Translations under genes and position numbers: made by a program
Source of the DNA: Hyphomicrobiales bacterium
Lineage (GTDB): Bacteria > Pseudomonadota > Alphaproteobacteria > Rhizobiales > Rhizobiaceae
Direction of reading: 5' to 3'
Length of the DNA: 64,000 bases
Assembly: GCA_900466475.1 (NCBI GenBank)
Contig: UBMI01000014.1
Location: forward strand, 62,001-126,000
Part shown: positions 34,269-42,573 of the stretch, one piece after another
Layout of the letters: each line of letters opens with the position of its first letter
How positions within the stretch are numbered: position 1 is the first letter of the stretch
The notes under the pieces: generated by a model
What the model saw: only the letters and a program-made list of their open reading frames with translations
What the model was told of the DNA's origin: nothing
Database searches by the model: none

Positions 34269-34913
34269 CTAGATTTCATCCATAAATGCCGCGAGAAAGT
34301 CGCGCAGGCTCCTGTCGCGGGCGGCTGCCAGTTCGCGGCCGGTCCGGGTCTGGAAACCATCCGCCAGTTTGAACAGCTTCGTCTGGAAATGGTCAATCGC
34401 ATAACGCTTGTCATCAAGCGGGCGGTCCCCGGCGGCGGGGTCGAAGGGATCGTAGAGGCCAGATCCAAGCCGCCCAGCTATATAGAAGCAGCGCGCCGCG
34501 CCCATCATGCCGATCGCATCGAGCCTGTCCGCGTCCTGAAGGATTTTTGCTTCCAGCGTTTCCGGCGGAACGTTGGCCGAGAAACTGTGCGCAGTGACCG
34601 CATGAGCGACATCAGCGATATCCTCGTCGCTCCAGCCAAGCGCTCTCAAGACACGGGACGCTTTTTCTGCGGCAAGCGCTGATGCCTGGGCGCGCAGAGG
34701 CGAATTCTTCTCGACGGCGACGCAATCATGCAGCAGCACGGCAGCGGCCAGCACGTGGCCCTTGCCGCCTTCCGCGGCATGGATGCGCATGGCATTGCGG
34801 AAGACACGCAGGATATGAGCGAGGTCGTGGGATCCGTCGTCACCCTCGGTCGCATGCGGGATGAGCTCCGCAGCCAGGGACTCATGGGAAGAAAAGGCTT
34901 CAGCCTTGAACAT
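34269..34913 (-). CDS. HD domain phosphohydrolase
   Basis: A protein of about 214 residues of the HD metal-dependent phosphohydrolase family. The metal ligands appear as SHDLAHILRVFRNAM, then AAAVLLHDCVAVE, and later ILQDADRLDAIGMMGAARCF. It is close to the YedJ/YpgQ type, thought to act on nucleotides. The ATG at 34913 is preferred; a GTG three codons earlier (34922) is possible. Paired with the MOSC gene. Confidence 0.88.
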   Translation of the reverse strand: MFKAEAFSSHESLAAELIPHATEGDDGSHDLAHILRVFRNAMRIHAAEGGKGHVLAAAVLLHDCVAVEKNSPLRAQASALAAEKASRVLRALGWSDEDIADVAHAVTAHSFSANVPPETLEAKILQDADRLDAIGMMGAARCFYIAGRLGSGLYDPFDPAAGDRPLDDKRYAIDHFQTKLFKLADGFQTRTGRELAAARDRSLRDFLAAFMDEI

Positions 34914-34986
34914 CGTCGTCACCGGTTTTCAAAGGATTTGTATCCCATCGATAACGGCTTGGCCGGCGAGTCGCAACGTGCCGAAA

Positions 34987-36897
34987 TCAACGCCGGAGTT
35001 TGACGAGCGGCGTAACGCTGTCCGTCTTTTTCGGCGGCATGCAAAGCATGAAGGCGACGTCGCTGAAGGGTTTTGGGGGGCTTATGTAATAGCCCTGGAT
35101 CTCGTCGCATGCCTCGCGTTCGAGCAGCGCCATCTGCTCTGCCGTTTCCACGCCCTCTACGGTGACGCGCATGCCGAGCGCATCGCCGAGCAGGATGATC
35201 GCGCGCATGATCGCATGCGCTTCCCTATGATCCACAATGTCGTTCACGAAGGACTTGTCGATCTTGATCTTGTCGAAGGGGAAGCTTGAGAGGTAGCTCA
35301 GCGACGAATAGCCGGTTCCAAAATCGTCCATGGAAATGCGGATGCCGCGCTCCTTGAGCGCATGCAGGACCGGCAACACCTCATCGCGATTTTCCATCAG
35401 CACGCTCTCGGTGATCTCCAGTTCAAGGCGCGAAGGCGAAAGTCCTGCCGTCGCCAGCGCCTCGCCGACATCTTTCGGCAGATCGCTGCTGCTGAACTGG
35501 ATGGCCGAGACATTGACGGCAATCTTGATATCCTCGGGCCATTGCGCTGCATCGTTGCAGGCCTGGCGCAAAACCCAGCGGCCGATATCGACGACGAGGC
35601 CGACCTCTTCGGCAAGCGGAATGAACTCCATCGGCGAGACGCGGCCGCGCACCGGATGATTCCAGCGGATCAGCGCCTCGAAGCCGCTAATGCGATGCTG
35701 CGCCAGGTCGTAGAGAGGCTGGTAGTGAAGCTCGAATTGCTCGTTCTGCACGGCGGCACGCAAATCGGCCTCCAGCGCATGGCGGGCCTGTATCTTCTCG
35801 TCCATCTCGCCGGTGAAGAAACGTTCGTGCCGGCGCCCGTCGGCCTTGGCGTGGGAAAGAGCGACCGCCGCGTTGCGCAGCAGCTTGTCGGTCTCGACAG
35901 CATCGTCAGGGGCTATCGAAATGCCCATGGAAACGCTGAGTTCGACTTGCTTCTCGCCGCGGAAGAATGGTTCGCTGAGCTCGCGACGGATCTGGTCGGC
36001 AAGCGCGGTGACGTTCCACGGCTGTTGGCGGCCAGTCTGCAGGATCGCGAATTCGTCCGAGCCGAGACGGGCAAGGATATTCTCCGAGCCTGCCGAGGCG
36101 CGGATGCGCTCTGCCACCTGTTGCAGGATCTTGTCGCCGGCTGAAACACCAAGCGTGTTGTTGATCGACTTGAACCGGTCGAGATTGAGATGCACGAGCG
36201 CGATCTGCTCGTCCGGCCTGCGATCTGAAAGGGCTGCATCGATCTGCTCGCGGAAGCGAATGCGGTTCGGCAGGCCGGTCAGCGGATCGTGATGGGCGAG
36301 GTAGGTAATGCGTTCTGCTGCCTTGCGGTCTTCGGTAATGTCGGCATGAATGGCGATATTACTGCCATCGGCAAGGATGGTGACGACGCTCTGGATGATG
36401 CGGCCGTCATCCATCCGCCATTCGCGCCTGCGGATGCGCCCCGCCTTCGAAGAGGCCTCCTGACCTTCCCTCCTGCCGCGGGTCCTGGCATGGGCCTGCT
36501 CCGTACCGCGTGTCTTGCGCATCAGGTCGGCAATCGCCGTACCGGGCATGACATCGTCATCGGTAAAGCCGAAGAGCTGGCGAAAACGCAGGTTGGAAAG
36601 GGTCAGCCGCTGGTCCGCTCCGAACACACTGAGGCCGAGCGGCAGGTTGTTCAGGACGATTTCGAAGAGCTCGCGCTGATCTGCAAGTGCCTGCCTGGTG
36701 AAACCGACCGTGCTCCGCAATTCGCGGTTTTCTGCGAGCAGCGTCTCGGCGCTGCGCTCGATTTCGCTATAGTCGCTCTCATGGCCACGATAGGTCGCGA
36801 TCACGAGATCCATCAGATGCTCTGCATCGATCGATCCGTCCTCATCGACGGCCTGCGTGCACTGTTGCCAGAAAAGCGTCTCAGCTTTCATGCGCAT
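34987..36897 (-). CDS. PAS-GGDEF-EAL cyclic-di-GMP signalling protein
   Basis: A protein of about 636 residues without membrane segments. A helical N-terminus precedes a PAS domain (about 76-190, VLNNLPLGLSVFGADQRLTL). A GGDEF domain follows (about 195-360) whose motif reads GSDEF (279-283) with no inhibitory RxxD just before it. The C-terminal EAL domain has every catalytic motif: FEALIRWNHP, AVNVSAIQF, LEITESVL, MDDFGTGYSSLSYL, KIDKSFV and VTVEGVET. A phosphodiesterase activity is therefore likely and cyclase activity doubtful. An in-frame start at 37179 would add 94 atypical residues; 36891-36906 contains several ATGs. Confidence 0.92.
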   Translation of the reverse strand: MRMKAETLFWQQCTQAVDEDGSIDAEHLMDLVIATYRGHESDYSEIERSAETLLAENRELRSTVGFTRQALADQRELFEIVLNNLPLGLSVFGADQRLTLSNLRFRQLFGFTDDDVMPGTAIADLMRKTRGTEQAHARTRGRREGQEASSKAGRIRRREWRMDDGRIIQSVVTILADGSNIAIHADITEDRKAAERITYLAHHDPLTGLPNRIRFREQIDAALSDRRPDEQIALVHLNLDRFKSINNTLGVSAGDKILQQVAERIRASAGSENILARLGSDEFAILQTGRQQPWNVTALADQIRRELSEPFFRGEKQVELSVSMGISIAPDDAVETDKLLRNAAVALSHAKADGRRHERFFTGEMDEKIQARHALEADLRAAVQNEQFELHYQPLYDLAQHRISGFEALIRWNHPVRGRVSPMEFIPLAEEVGLVVDIGRWVLRQACNDAAQWPEDIKIAVNVSAIQFSSSDLPKDVGEALATAGLSPSRLELEITESVLMENRDEVLPVLHALKERGIRISMDDFGTGYSSLSYLSSFPFDKIKIDKSFVNDIVDHREAHAIMRAIILLGDALGMRVTVEGVETAEQMALLEREACDEIQGYYISPPKPFSDVAFMLCMPPKKTDSVTPLVKLRR

Positions 36898-37360
36898 AAA
36901 CCCCATGCGGGACGGTTGCGATGGAAGCATGGCAAAAGGCGAAGGCGTCTTCGATTGGCAATAGGTGCCAGATCGCGCCGAGCATAAAAAAGACCTTCCT
37001 AAAATGAATGCAAGAATCACTTTTTTTAAGTAGCAAGTAACCGCTTCCAGCAACTCGCACGCGGCATCTTCTACCGCTCCGATTAATAATCGGTTGCAAC
37101 CAGGCGACGCTTTATCGCTAGCCGGCAATTTGTTTGTATCTCGCAAACTACTGAAATACTGAGGAAACCTGGTTTCCAAGGGTAATTGGAAAGTGCCGTG
37201 GGAATGGGTGGTTACACTTTGTCAACTATGGTTAATCGGGAGTTAACAGCTTATTGACCGAAGCCGCAAATCAGTTTAGTCACCAGACCAGCCTTTGATA
37301 TTTTCCACCCGTGTACTGCGTACAGACTCTCACCGGAAGAAGCGGTGAACGGAGGTTTGT
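36898..37360. promoter_or_regulatory. 463-bp divergent intergenic region with dyad symmetries
   Basis: This AT-rich gap separates the c-di-GMP gene from the EF-hand gene. Two near-perfect dyads stand out: CCGATTA-A-TAATCGG (37079-37093) and GGAAACC-T-GGTTTCC (37163-37177), each with 7-bp arms and a one-base centre. A smaller one, TGTAC-TGC-GTACA, lies at 37312-37324. They look like operator sites for dimeric regulators of one or both genes. No gene of its own was seen. Confidence 0.45.
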
Positions 37361-37690
37361 ATGACTACTCTTTCATCAGTATCAGACATCTCTTATGCAT
37401 ATTTGGCAACGCTCTCGCGGCTTGATGCCAATGGCGACGGCGTCTTGAGCCGCACTGAACGCGCGGCAGATCAGAAGCCTGGCATCATCAGGGAATTCCT
37501 CGAAGAGGATGATTCCGGCAATTCGCAGCCGAAATATCCGAGCAGCCTCGTCGCGCTCATGATGGACTACGGCGACAACGGCTCGGGCGTCCCCTATGCG
37601 CTGCAGCAGGTTGCCCCCAATGCCGACGACCAGGCGACGCAGATCTATCGCAATACCTATGGCGAGTTCGATTTCGGTGTCGCCGCCTGA
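37361..37690 (+). CDS. Small EF-hand calcium-binding-like protein
   Basis: A 109-residue soluble protein with a canonical 12-residue EF-hand loop DANGDGVLSRTE at positions 22-33, which has D, N, D, S and E at the calcium-coordinating positions. Two weaker DxD/NxG-rich stretches follow (EEDDSGNSQPKYP and DYGDNGSGVPYA). No signal peptide is evident. A strong ribosome binding site (GGAGGTTTGT) precedes the ATG. I do not recognise a named family. A calcium sensor or buffer is the obvious reading. It ends in a strong terminator. Confidence 0.68.
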   Translation: MTTLSSVSDISYAYLATLSRLDANGDGVLSRTERAADQKPGIIREFLEEDDSGNSQPKYPSSLVALMMDYGDNGSGVPYALQQVAPNADDQATQIYRNTYGEFDFGVAA

Positions 37691-37716
37691 GCCTTGATCA
37701 TTGGCGGTCGCAGTTG

Positions 37717-37739
37717 AGCCGGCCGCGCGCCGGCTTTTT
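37717..37739 (+). terminator. Rho-independent terminator after the EF-hand gene
   Basis: AGCCGGC (37717-37723), 5-nt loop, GCCGGCT (37729-37735), then a T run to 37739. It lies 27 bp after the stop codon and separates the gene from sodC. Confidence 0.85.
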
Positions 37740-37815
37740 CTTGCCTTTTAGGCGGGCAGGAACACCTTCCCTTTGTGAGCTTTGGGGCATAGTGCCCAAA
37801 ACGGAAGGAAACCCG

Positions 37816-38331
37816 ATGAAAATCATAGGCATCATCGCTGCCCTCGGTCTACTTGCAGCGGCGTCCCAGGGCTTTGCCCAGGACAAACAGACGGCGACGG
37901 CAAATTTTATCGGCCCTGATGGCAAGGAGTCCGGCCGCGCCACGCTGACTGCTGCGGCTAATGGCGGCGTTTTCATCGAGGCGGAAATCTCCGGCTTGCC
38001 GGCCAACAAGTGGGTCGGTTTCCACATCCATGAGACAGGCCGCTGCGATGCCGCAACGCATCATCAATCGGCCGGGGGCCATTTCAATCCGACCAAGGCA
38101 GAGCACGGTTTCCTGGCCGCCAAGGGGCCGCATGCCGGAGATATGCCGAACCAGTATGTCGGTCAGGACGGCATACTGCGCGCACAGGTCTTCGACACCA
38201 TGATCACGCTCGACGGCAAGGAAGATGGGGTGCGTGGCCGCGCGCTGATGGTGCATGCCGATTCCGATGACTATCGAACCCAGCCTACGGGCGGCGCCGG
38301 CGACAGGATCGCCTGCGGGGTGATCAAATAG
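37816..38331 (+). CDS. sodC: Periplasmic Cu/Zn superoxide dismutase
   Basis: A 171-residue enzyme that removes superoxide in the periplasm. A signal peptide (MKIIGIIAALGLLAAASQGF, cleaved near AQD) precedes the beta-barrel. Copper and zinc ligands are visible in order: WVGFHIHETGRCD, HHQSAGGHFNP, EHGFLAAKGPHAGDMPN and MVHADSDDY. The cysteines in GRCD and RIACG would form the usual disulfide. The ATG at 37816 follows GGAAGGAAACCCG. Convergent with the mscS-type gene, whose stop begins only 2 bp away. Confidence 0.96.
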   Translation: MKIIGIIAALGLLAAASQGFAQDKQTATANFIGPDGKESGRATLTAAANGGVFIEAEISGLPANKWVGFHIHETGRCDAATHHQSAGGHFNPTKAEHGFLAAKGPHAGDMPNQYVGQDGILRAQVFDTMITLDGKEDGVRGRALMVHADSDDYRTQPTGGAGDRIACGVIK

Positions 38332-38332
38332 G

Positions 38333-39253
38333 TTATGGCTGCGTCTGGGGGGATGCCTTCGGCGTCCTCTTGCGGGGCGAAACCCTGACCTGCGTTTCCT
38401 CTGGTGCCGGTTCGGGAAGGGGAGCGCTCGAAACCTCCGCCGGAGCGTCGCCAGCCTCGCCCTTCTTGTCAAAGGCAAGCTTGACGCGCTTGATCATGTC
38501 GCGACTGAGGTCCCACCAGTCCCCGGTCGATGCCCAGTAGCGCAACGTCACGCTGACCGCACTGTCGCTGAGACTATCGATGAAGACGCTCGGCGCCGGC
38601 GTCTTGAGGACGCGCTTGTCTGCGGTTGCAAGTTTCATCAGCGTCTCCATGACGAGATCGAGATCCTCCTGATGGGTAACGTTGATCTTCACTTCGTTCT
38701 GCCGCGTCGGCTGGCGGCTATAATTGGTGATCGGTGTATTCCAGAGCGTGGAATTCGGCGCCAGCCGGTAGAGACCGTCTCCGGTTCTCAGTTCCGTGGC
38801 AAACAGGCCGATCTCGAGAACCGTTCCCGAGACACTGCTTGTCTCAATATATTCCCCGACGCGCAGCGGACGAAGCACCAGCAGCATGATGCCGGCCGCG
38901 ATATTCTGCAGCGTGCCCTGCAGTGCCAGGCCAACGGCAAGGCCGGCAGCGCCGAGAGTCGCGATAATCGATGCCGTTTGCACGCCGAATTGCGCGAGGA
39001 CGGTGACAAAGACCAGCACCAGCAACGCGTAGCGCACGACATTGGTGAAGAAACGGGCGAGCGTCTCGTCGATGCCGCGCACGCGCGAGATGCCCTCGTA
39101 GGCCCAGCGGCTGATCAGGCTCGCCGCCACCCACCCGACGATGAGCAGGATGATCGCCCCGAGGATGGAGAAGGAATACTGTACGGCAAGCGCGCTCGCC
39201 TGATCGAGTGCCGAGCGGGTTGCGATGATAAGGTCGGTGGCCTGTTGTTCCAT
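38333..39253 (-). CDS. Small-conductance mechanosensitive channel (MscS family)
   Basis: A 306-residue MscS channel with three N-terminal membrane helices (the first near ILGAIILLIVGWVAASLISR). The pore-lining helix is glycine/alanine-rich (IIATLGAAGLAVGLALQGTL), followed by QNIAAGIMLLVLRPLRVGEY, the classic TM3-to-beta junction. The C-terminal cytosolic domain ends in a Pro/Lys-rich tail (VRVSPRKRTPKASPQTQP). It releases solutes when osmotic pressure falls. Stands alone. Confidence 0.93.
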   Translation of the reverse strand: MEQQATDLIIATRSALDQASALAVQYSFSILGAIILLIVGWVAASLISRWAYEGISRVRGIDETLARFFTNVVRYALLVLVFVTVLAQFGVQTASIIATLGAAGLAVGLALQGTLQNIAAGIMLLVLRPLRVGEYIETSSVSGTVLEIGLFATELRTGDGLYRLAPNSTLWNTPITNYSRQPTRQNEVKINVTHQEDLDLVMETLMKLATADKRVLKTPAPSVFIDSLSDSAVSVTLRYWASTGDWWDLSRDMIKRVKLAFDKKGEAGDAPAEVSSAPLPEPAPEETQVRVSPRKRTPKASPQTQP

Positions 39254-39307
39254 CAGGTGCTCCTCGAATGCCTCGTCGAGGGCTAGATGGAGCAGGGGCG
39301 ATGTGCG

Positions 39308-39838
39308 TCAACCGTTCGAATTGTCCTTGACGGGCAATACGAAGGGTGCGTTGCCGTCGGCCTCTGCACCACGGCCAATGGCCTTCACGGCATCGACGAG
39401 CCGGCCGCGCCGGTCAAGCAGCGCATCGCCGATTTCGACGATTCGAGCATTCGGCGTCGCTTGGGGCGAGACGGTTCGCAGCCGCCGCACAAGCGCCATA
39501 TCCTCCTGCTCCGGCGCGAGCGAGAGAGCCGCTATCAGTGCTGCGGCTGGTGAGCGCGATACACCCATCCAGCAATGAACAAGCAACGGTGCTTCCTGCT
39601 GCCAGCCGGCAGCAAAATCGATGATCGCCCGCACGTGCTTTTCGTCGGGCGCCACGAGATCACCCGTGCCCTTGAAGGCAATATCGTTCATATTGAGCAG
39701 CAGATGTCGGTCGGCCTGGATGACGCCCGGCCGGTGAAAGGCCTGTTCCTTCGCCATCAGGCTGATCATCTCGCGCGCCTTGTGCCGTACGGCCATTTCG
39801 CCGATACGTGCCAGCGGAGAAACCACGATCACGGTCAC
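39308..39838 (-). CDS. Dual-specificity/tyrosine phosphatase-like protein
   Basis: A 176-residue protein with the cysteine phosphatase signature C-x5-R in LLVHCWMGVSRSPAAALIAA and an upstream Asp region (LLNMNDIAFKGTGDLVAPDE) that could supply the general acid. Only about 60 residues follow the signature. The start is GTG at 39838, overlapping the stop of the nucleotidase gene by 4 nt (GTGA). It is the last gene of a three-gene unit with ygfZ. The substrate could be a phosphotyrosine protein or a small phosphoester. Confidence 0.82.
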   Translation of the reverse strand: MTVIVVSPLARIGEMAVRHKAREMISLMAKEQAFHRPGVIQADRHLLLNMNDIAFKGTGDLVAPDEKHVRAIIDFAAGWQQEAPLLVHCWMGVSRSPAAALIAALSLAPEQEDMALVRRLRTVSPQATPNARIVEIGDALLDRRGRLVDAVKAIGRGAEADGNAPFVLPVKDNSNG

Positions 39839-40443
39839 GCGCCGACACTCCGCTTCGCCTCGATCTCGGCGAAACGCTCGCAGAAGAGCCGCTGCGCTTC
39901 GAGCGCCGGGACGGGATCGATCAAGAGCATGTCTCGCGTGATGCCGCGCGGCTGGCCGAAGAATTTCTGCGCTTCGGCCGGCGTGAAGCCGGCAAGAACA
40001 GTCGCCTCGAAATAGGCGGCAATCGTATCGGCCTTCTTGATCTTGTCCTTGAGCTCACGGGAGGCGTGCGGCGGCAGACCGAAGCGCAAGTGTACAGCCG
40101 CCTCGAGCCGCTTCTCGACGGTCTTGTATCCGCCGCCGACGACAGCCTTGAAGGGAGAGATCATATCGCCGATCACATATTCGGGTGCATCATGCAGCAG
40201 CGCCATCAGGCAATCGCCGGGTGTTGCCTCGTTGAAATGCCGGAAGATGAACTCGACGACCAGGCAGTGCTGGGCAACAGAGAAAGCATGGTCGCCCGAC
40301 GTCTGGCCGTTCCAGCGGGCGACACGGGCAAGTCCATGGGCGATATCGCTCAATTCGACATCGAGCGGCGAGGGATCGAGCAGATCGAGCCGCCGGCCGG
40401 AGAGCATGCGTTGCCAGGCACGCGGAGCCTTCGCAGTCGTCAC
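39835..40443 (-). CDS. YfbR-like HD family 5'-nucleotidase
   Basis: A 202-residue HD-domain hydrolase. The metal ligands are seen in DHAFSVAQHCLVVEF, CLMALLHDAPEYVIGDMISP and DKIKKADTIAAYFEA, the arrangement of YfbR and YfdR, which dephosphorylate deoxynucleoside monophosphates. The start is GTG at 40443, overlapping the ygfZ stop by 4 nt (GTGA). The downstream phosphatase gene overlaps in the same manner, so the three are translated in a coupled fashion. Confidence 0.87.
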   Translation of the reverse strand: MTTAKAPRAWQRMLSGRRLDLLDPSPLDVELSDIAHGLARVARWNGQTSGDHAFSVAQHCLVVEFIFRHFNEATPGDCLMALLHDAPEYVIGDMISPFKAVVGGGYKTVEKRLEAAVHLRFGLPPHASRELKDKIKKADTIAAYFEATVLAGFTPAEAQKFFGQPRGITRDMLLIDPVPALEAQRLFCERFAEIEAKRSVGA

Positions 40444-41279
40444 GCGCTGGCCTCGTCCGAGGAGGTCGGAAAGCTGAGACCGGACCAGGAAGGCAGGCTG
40501 AGCGTCACGGAGATATCGCCGGCAAGCAGCGGCGTGCCGGATGCCATGGCTTCGCCTGCACGGTCGATACGCACGATCGCCAGTCCGCTCGTTCCCTCGA
40601 CGGACCCGAGCGTGCCGACCGGCTTGCCATTCGCGGTGATTTCGGTGCCGCTGGCAGGCAGTGCGGCACCTGCCGAAACAGTCACGACACGGCGCCGCGC
40701 CGTACCGCGATGGTGCATGCGCGACACCACTTCCTGCCCGACATAGCAGCCCTTCTTGAAGGAGAGGCCGCCGTTGAAATCCATCAGCACGTCATGCGGG
40801 AAGGCGTCCTGCAGCGCATAATCAGGCCCTGACGTGACGATGCCGTTCTTTATTCGCAGCGCGTCGTAGAGTGCTGCGTCATCGTTGCCATGATGACCGA
40901 CACGGCGCAGAACGATGACGTTGGCCTTGGCAAAGCGGCTATCCCCAACGCCATCGTTGGCATCCTCGCCCCAGGAAACGGTCACACCGTCTTCGGCAAC
41001 TGGCGTCAGTGTCACCGGCGCACGAAGACGATACATGGTCAGCCGCTTCAGCAGGGCTTCCCGCTGGGTCGCATCCGTTTCGATGATGAAGCCGTCGCCG
41101 TCGCGCCAGATCATGAAGTCGAACAGGATCTTGCCCTGCGGCGTCAGCAATGCGCCGGGCCGCGCCTCGTCCGCGCCGAGCGAAACGATGTCGGTGGTGA
41201 TCAGATTCTGCAGGAAGGACTCTGCTTCCGCACCGCCGATGGCGATGAGCGAGCGGTCTTTCAGGAATACGGCTGGCAT
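40440..41279 (-). CDS. ygfZ: tRNA-modifying/Fe-S assembly protein YgfZ
   Basis: A 279-residue folate-binding protein of the GcvT-like YgfZ/IBA57 family, needed for maturation or repair of some iron-sulfur enzymes. The diagnostic KKGCYVGQEVVSRMHHRGTA box with its key cysteine is intact. The N-terminus AGGAEAESFLQNLITTDI-like segment (SLIAIGGAEAESFLQNLITT) fits the family. The ATG at 41279 is chosen over 41351, which would add 24 unrelated residues. It heads a GTGA-overlapping three-gene operon. Confidence 0.92.
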   Translation of the reverse strand: MPAVFLKDRSLIAIGGAEAESFLQNLITTDIVSLGADEARPGALLTPQGKILFDFMIWRDGDGFIIETDATQREALLKRLTMYRLRAPVTLTPVAEDGVTVSWGEDANDGVGDSRFAKANVIVLRRVGHHGNDDAALYDALRIKNGIVTSGPDYALQDAFPHDVLMDFNGGLSFKKGCYVGQEVVSRMHHRGTARRRVVTVSAGAALPASGTEITANGKPVGTLGSVEGTSGLAIVRIDRAGEAMASGTPLLAGDISVTLSLPSWSGLSFPTSSDEASA

Positions 41280-41352
41280 GGCGGAACCTGTCGCGTTGGT
41301 GATCGACCAGAGGTAAGTCTTTGAAGCGGAGGGTGCAAGCGCTCGACACATC

Positions 41353-41385
41353 GGCCTGAAAATCGGAACTGATTTTCGAGAGGCC
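41353..41385. repeat. Small palindromic element near ygfZ
   Basis: GGCCT-GAAAATC, a 6-nt centre GGAACT, then GATTTTC-GAG-AGGCC. The arms pair over 7 bp plus an outer 5-bp block. It lies just upstream of ygfZ and might belong to a small dispersed rhizobial family. No T run, so not a classic terminator. Confidence 0.4.
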
Positions 41386-41440
41386 TGACGCGTAGATTCA
41401 TGGGCTTAGTGCGTCGGAATGGACGCCCAGATCTCTGGCC

Positions 41441-42193
41441 TCAGTCGCCGGCCGTGAAGAACTTCCATTTGCCGTCCGGCGCGATGCCGACGCGATAGAA
41501 GTTATAGCCACCGAATTCCTGCATGTCAGAGAGATCGCCTGCCGTGACGATGCGCAGCAATTCCACGCGTTCCGGCGGCGTCAACGTTTTCAGGTCTTTC
41601 TCGGCAAAATAGGGCCAGACATACATCTCCTCGGGCGTGCCCTGGCCGACATGTACGAAGCCGGTCGAGATGACGTCGAGCATGATGGCCAGAATTTCGT
41701 CGCCATCGGGGTCGCCGGAGAGATCCTTCAATGTGCCGATCGGATCGTCAGTGGGTTCGCCGACCGTTACCTGTGTCTGGTCGGCACCGGTCCCCATCAG
41801 CGGACGCAGGCGTTCCAGATCGCCTGATGCGGCTGCCTCGACGATCTGTTCGCGCATCTTGCGCACCGGTTCCGGTGCCTTGCTGATGTCGTAGATCACT
41901 TCGACGGGCTTGGAAGCGTCGGACGCGCCCGGCGTCTTGTCGACGCTCTGGCCGCTGTCTGTGTTGACGAGCGGATCGGGCTGGGGAATGCCGGGCGAAC
42001 CGGTCTGTGGTGCAGCCGGCTGCTGTGGGCTCTGCTGCGCCGTAGCGGGCGCATCGGGTTGGCCCGGGATCTTCTGAAGTTCGGAAAGTGCGTAGGCGGA
42101 AGAGGCGGACAGCATGCTGCCTGCGGCAATGCCGACGGCAAGCAGGACCGGCGCGAGCGGAATTCGCGAGGAAATATCTTTACCGGTACGCAT
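41441..42193 (-). CDS. Exported protein of unknown function
   Basis: A 250-residue protein with a signal peptide (RIPLAPVLLAVGIAAGSMLS, cleavage near AYALSE). A Pro/Gln-rich linker follows (DAPATAQQSPQQPAAPQ). The C-terminal 150 residues form an acidic globular domain with helical starts (EPVRKMREQIVEAAASGDLE) and the distinctive EEMYVWPYFAEKDLKTLTPP and EFGGYNFYRVGIAPDGKWKF. I cannot name the family. It lies 19 bp downstream of another small gene on the same strand, in a series that includes a TIGR02301 protein. Confidence 0.75.
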   Translation of the reverse strand: MRTGKDISSRIPLAPVLLAVGIAAGSMLSASSAYALSELQKIPGQPDAPATAQQSPQQPAAPQTGSPGIPQPDPLVNTDSGQSVDKTPGASDASKPVEVIYDISKAPEPVRKMREQIVEAAASGDLERLRPLMGTGADQTQVTVGEPTDDPIGTLKDLSGDPDGDEILAIMLDVISTGFVHVGQGTPEEMYVWPYFAEKDLKTLTPPERVELLRIVTAGDLSDMQEFGGYNFYRVGIAPDGKWKFFTAGD

Positions 42194-42212
42194 GAAACTC
42201 TCTGTATTGCCC

Positions 42213-42470
42213 TTATTGCAGGGTCCTGTTGGTGGAAAACTCACCTGCCAGCATGCGGTCACGCAGCGAGTCCAGCAAGGCCTCGGCGCTACCTTCTCCA
42301 TGCAATCTGATCGTCTCGCGCAGTGCATGTGCAATTGCAGCATCGGCAATGATTTCAGGCTCGATGCCGTCGGCCATGCCGTCGGCCCAAGCCTCGTTCT
42401 GGTATTCCAGAGCCGCCTGCATCTTTTCGTGGACGATCATGTCGTCGATGTCGTTGAGGCTTGGTTCCAT
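42213..42470 (-). CDS. Small hypothetical helical protein
   Basis: An 85-residue acidic soluble protein (MEPSLNDIDDMIVHEKMQAA, then ADGIEPEIIADAAIAHALRE and EALLDSLRDRMLAGEF), almost all helical in character. The ATG at 42470 is preferred because ACAATGGAACC-type sequence starts the conserved part; an ATG at 42494 would add eight residues. No domain recognised. It is 19 bp upstream of the exported-protein gene, so it should be cotranscribed. Confidence 0.6.
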   Translation of the reverse strand: MEPSLNDIDDMIVHEKMQAALEYQNEAWADGMADGIEPEIIADAAIAHALRETIRLHGEGSAEALLDSLRDRMLAGEFSTNRTLQ

Positions 42471-42573
42471 TGTCTTTTCCTCAGAACTTCTCATGTCTTA
42501 CCGCTACGTTAACAACACTAACAGCCTTTTCCCAAAACGACACGTGCGCATGCGAAAACAGGTTAATTAAACG

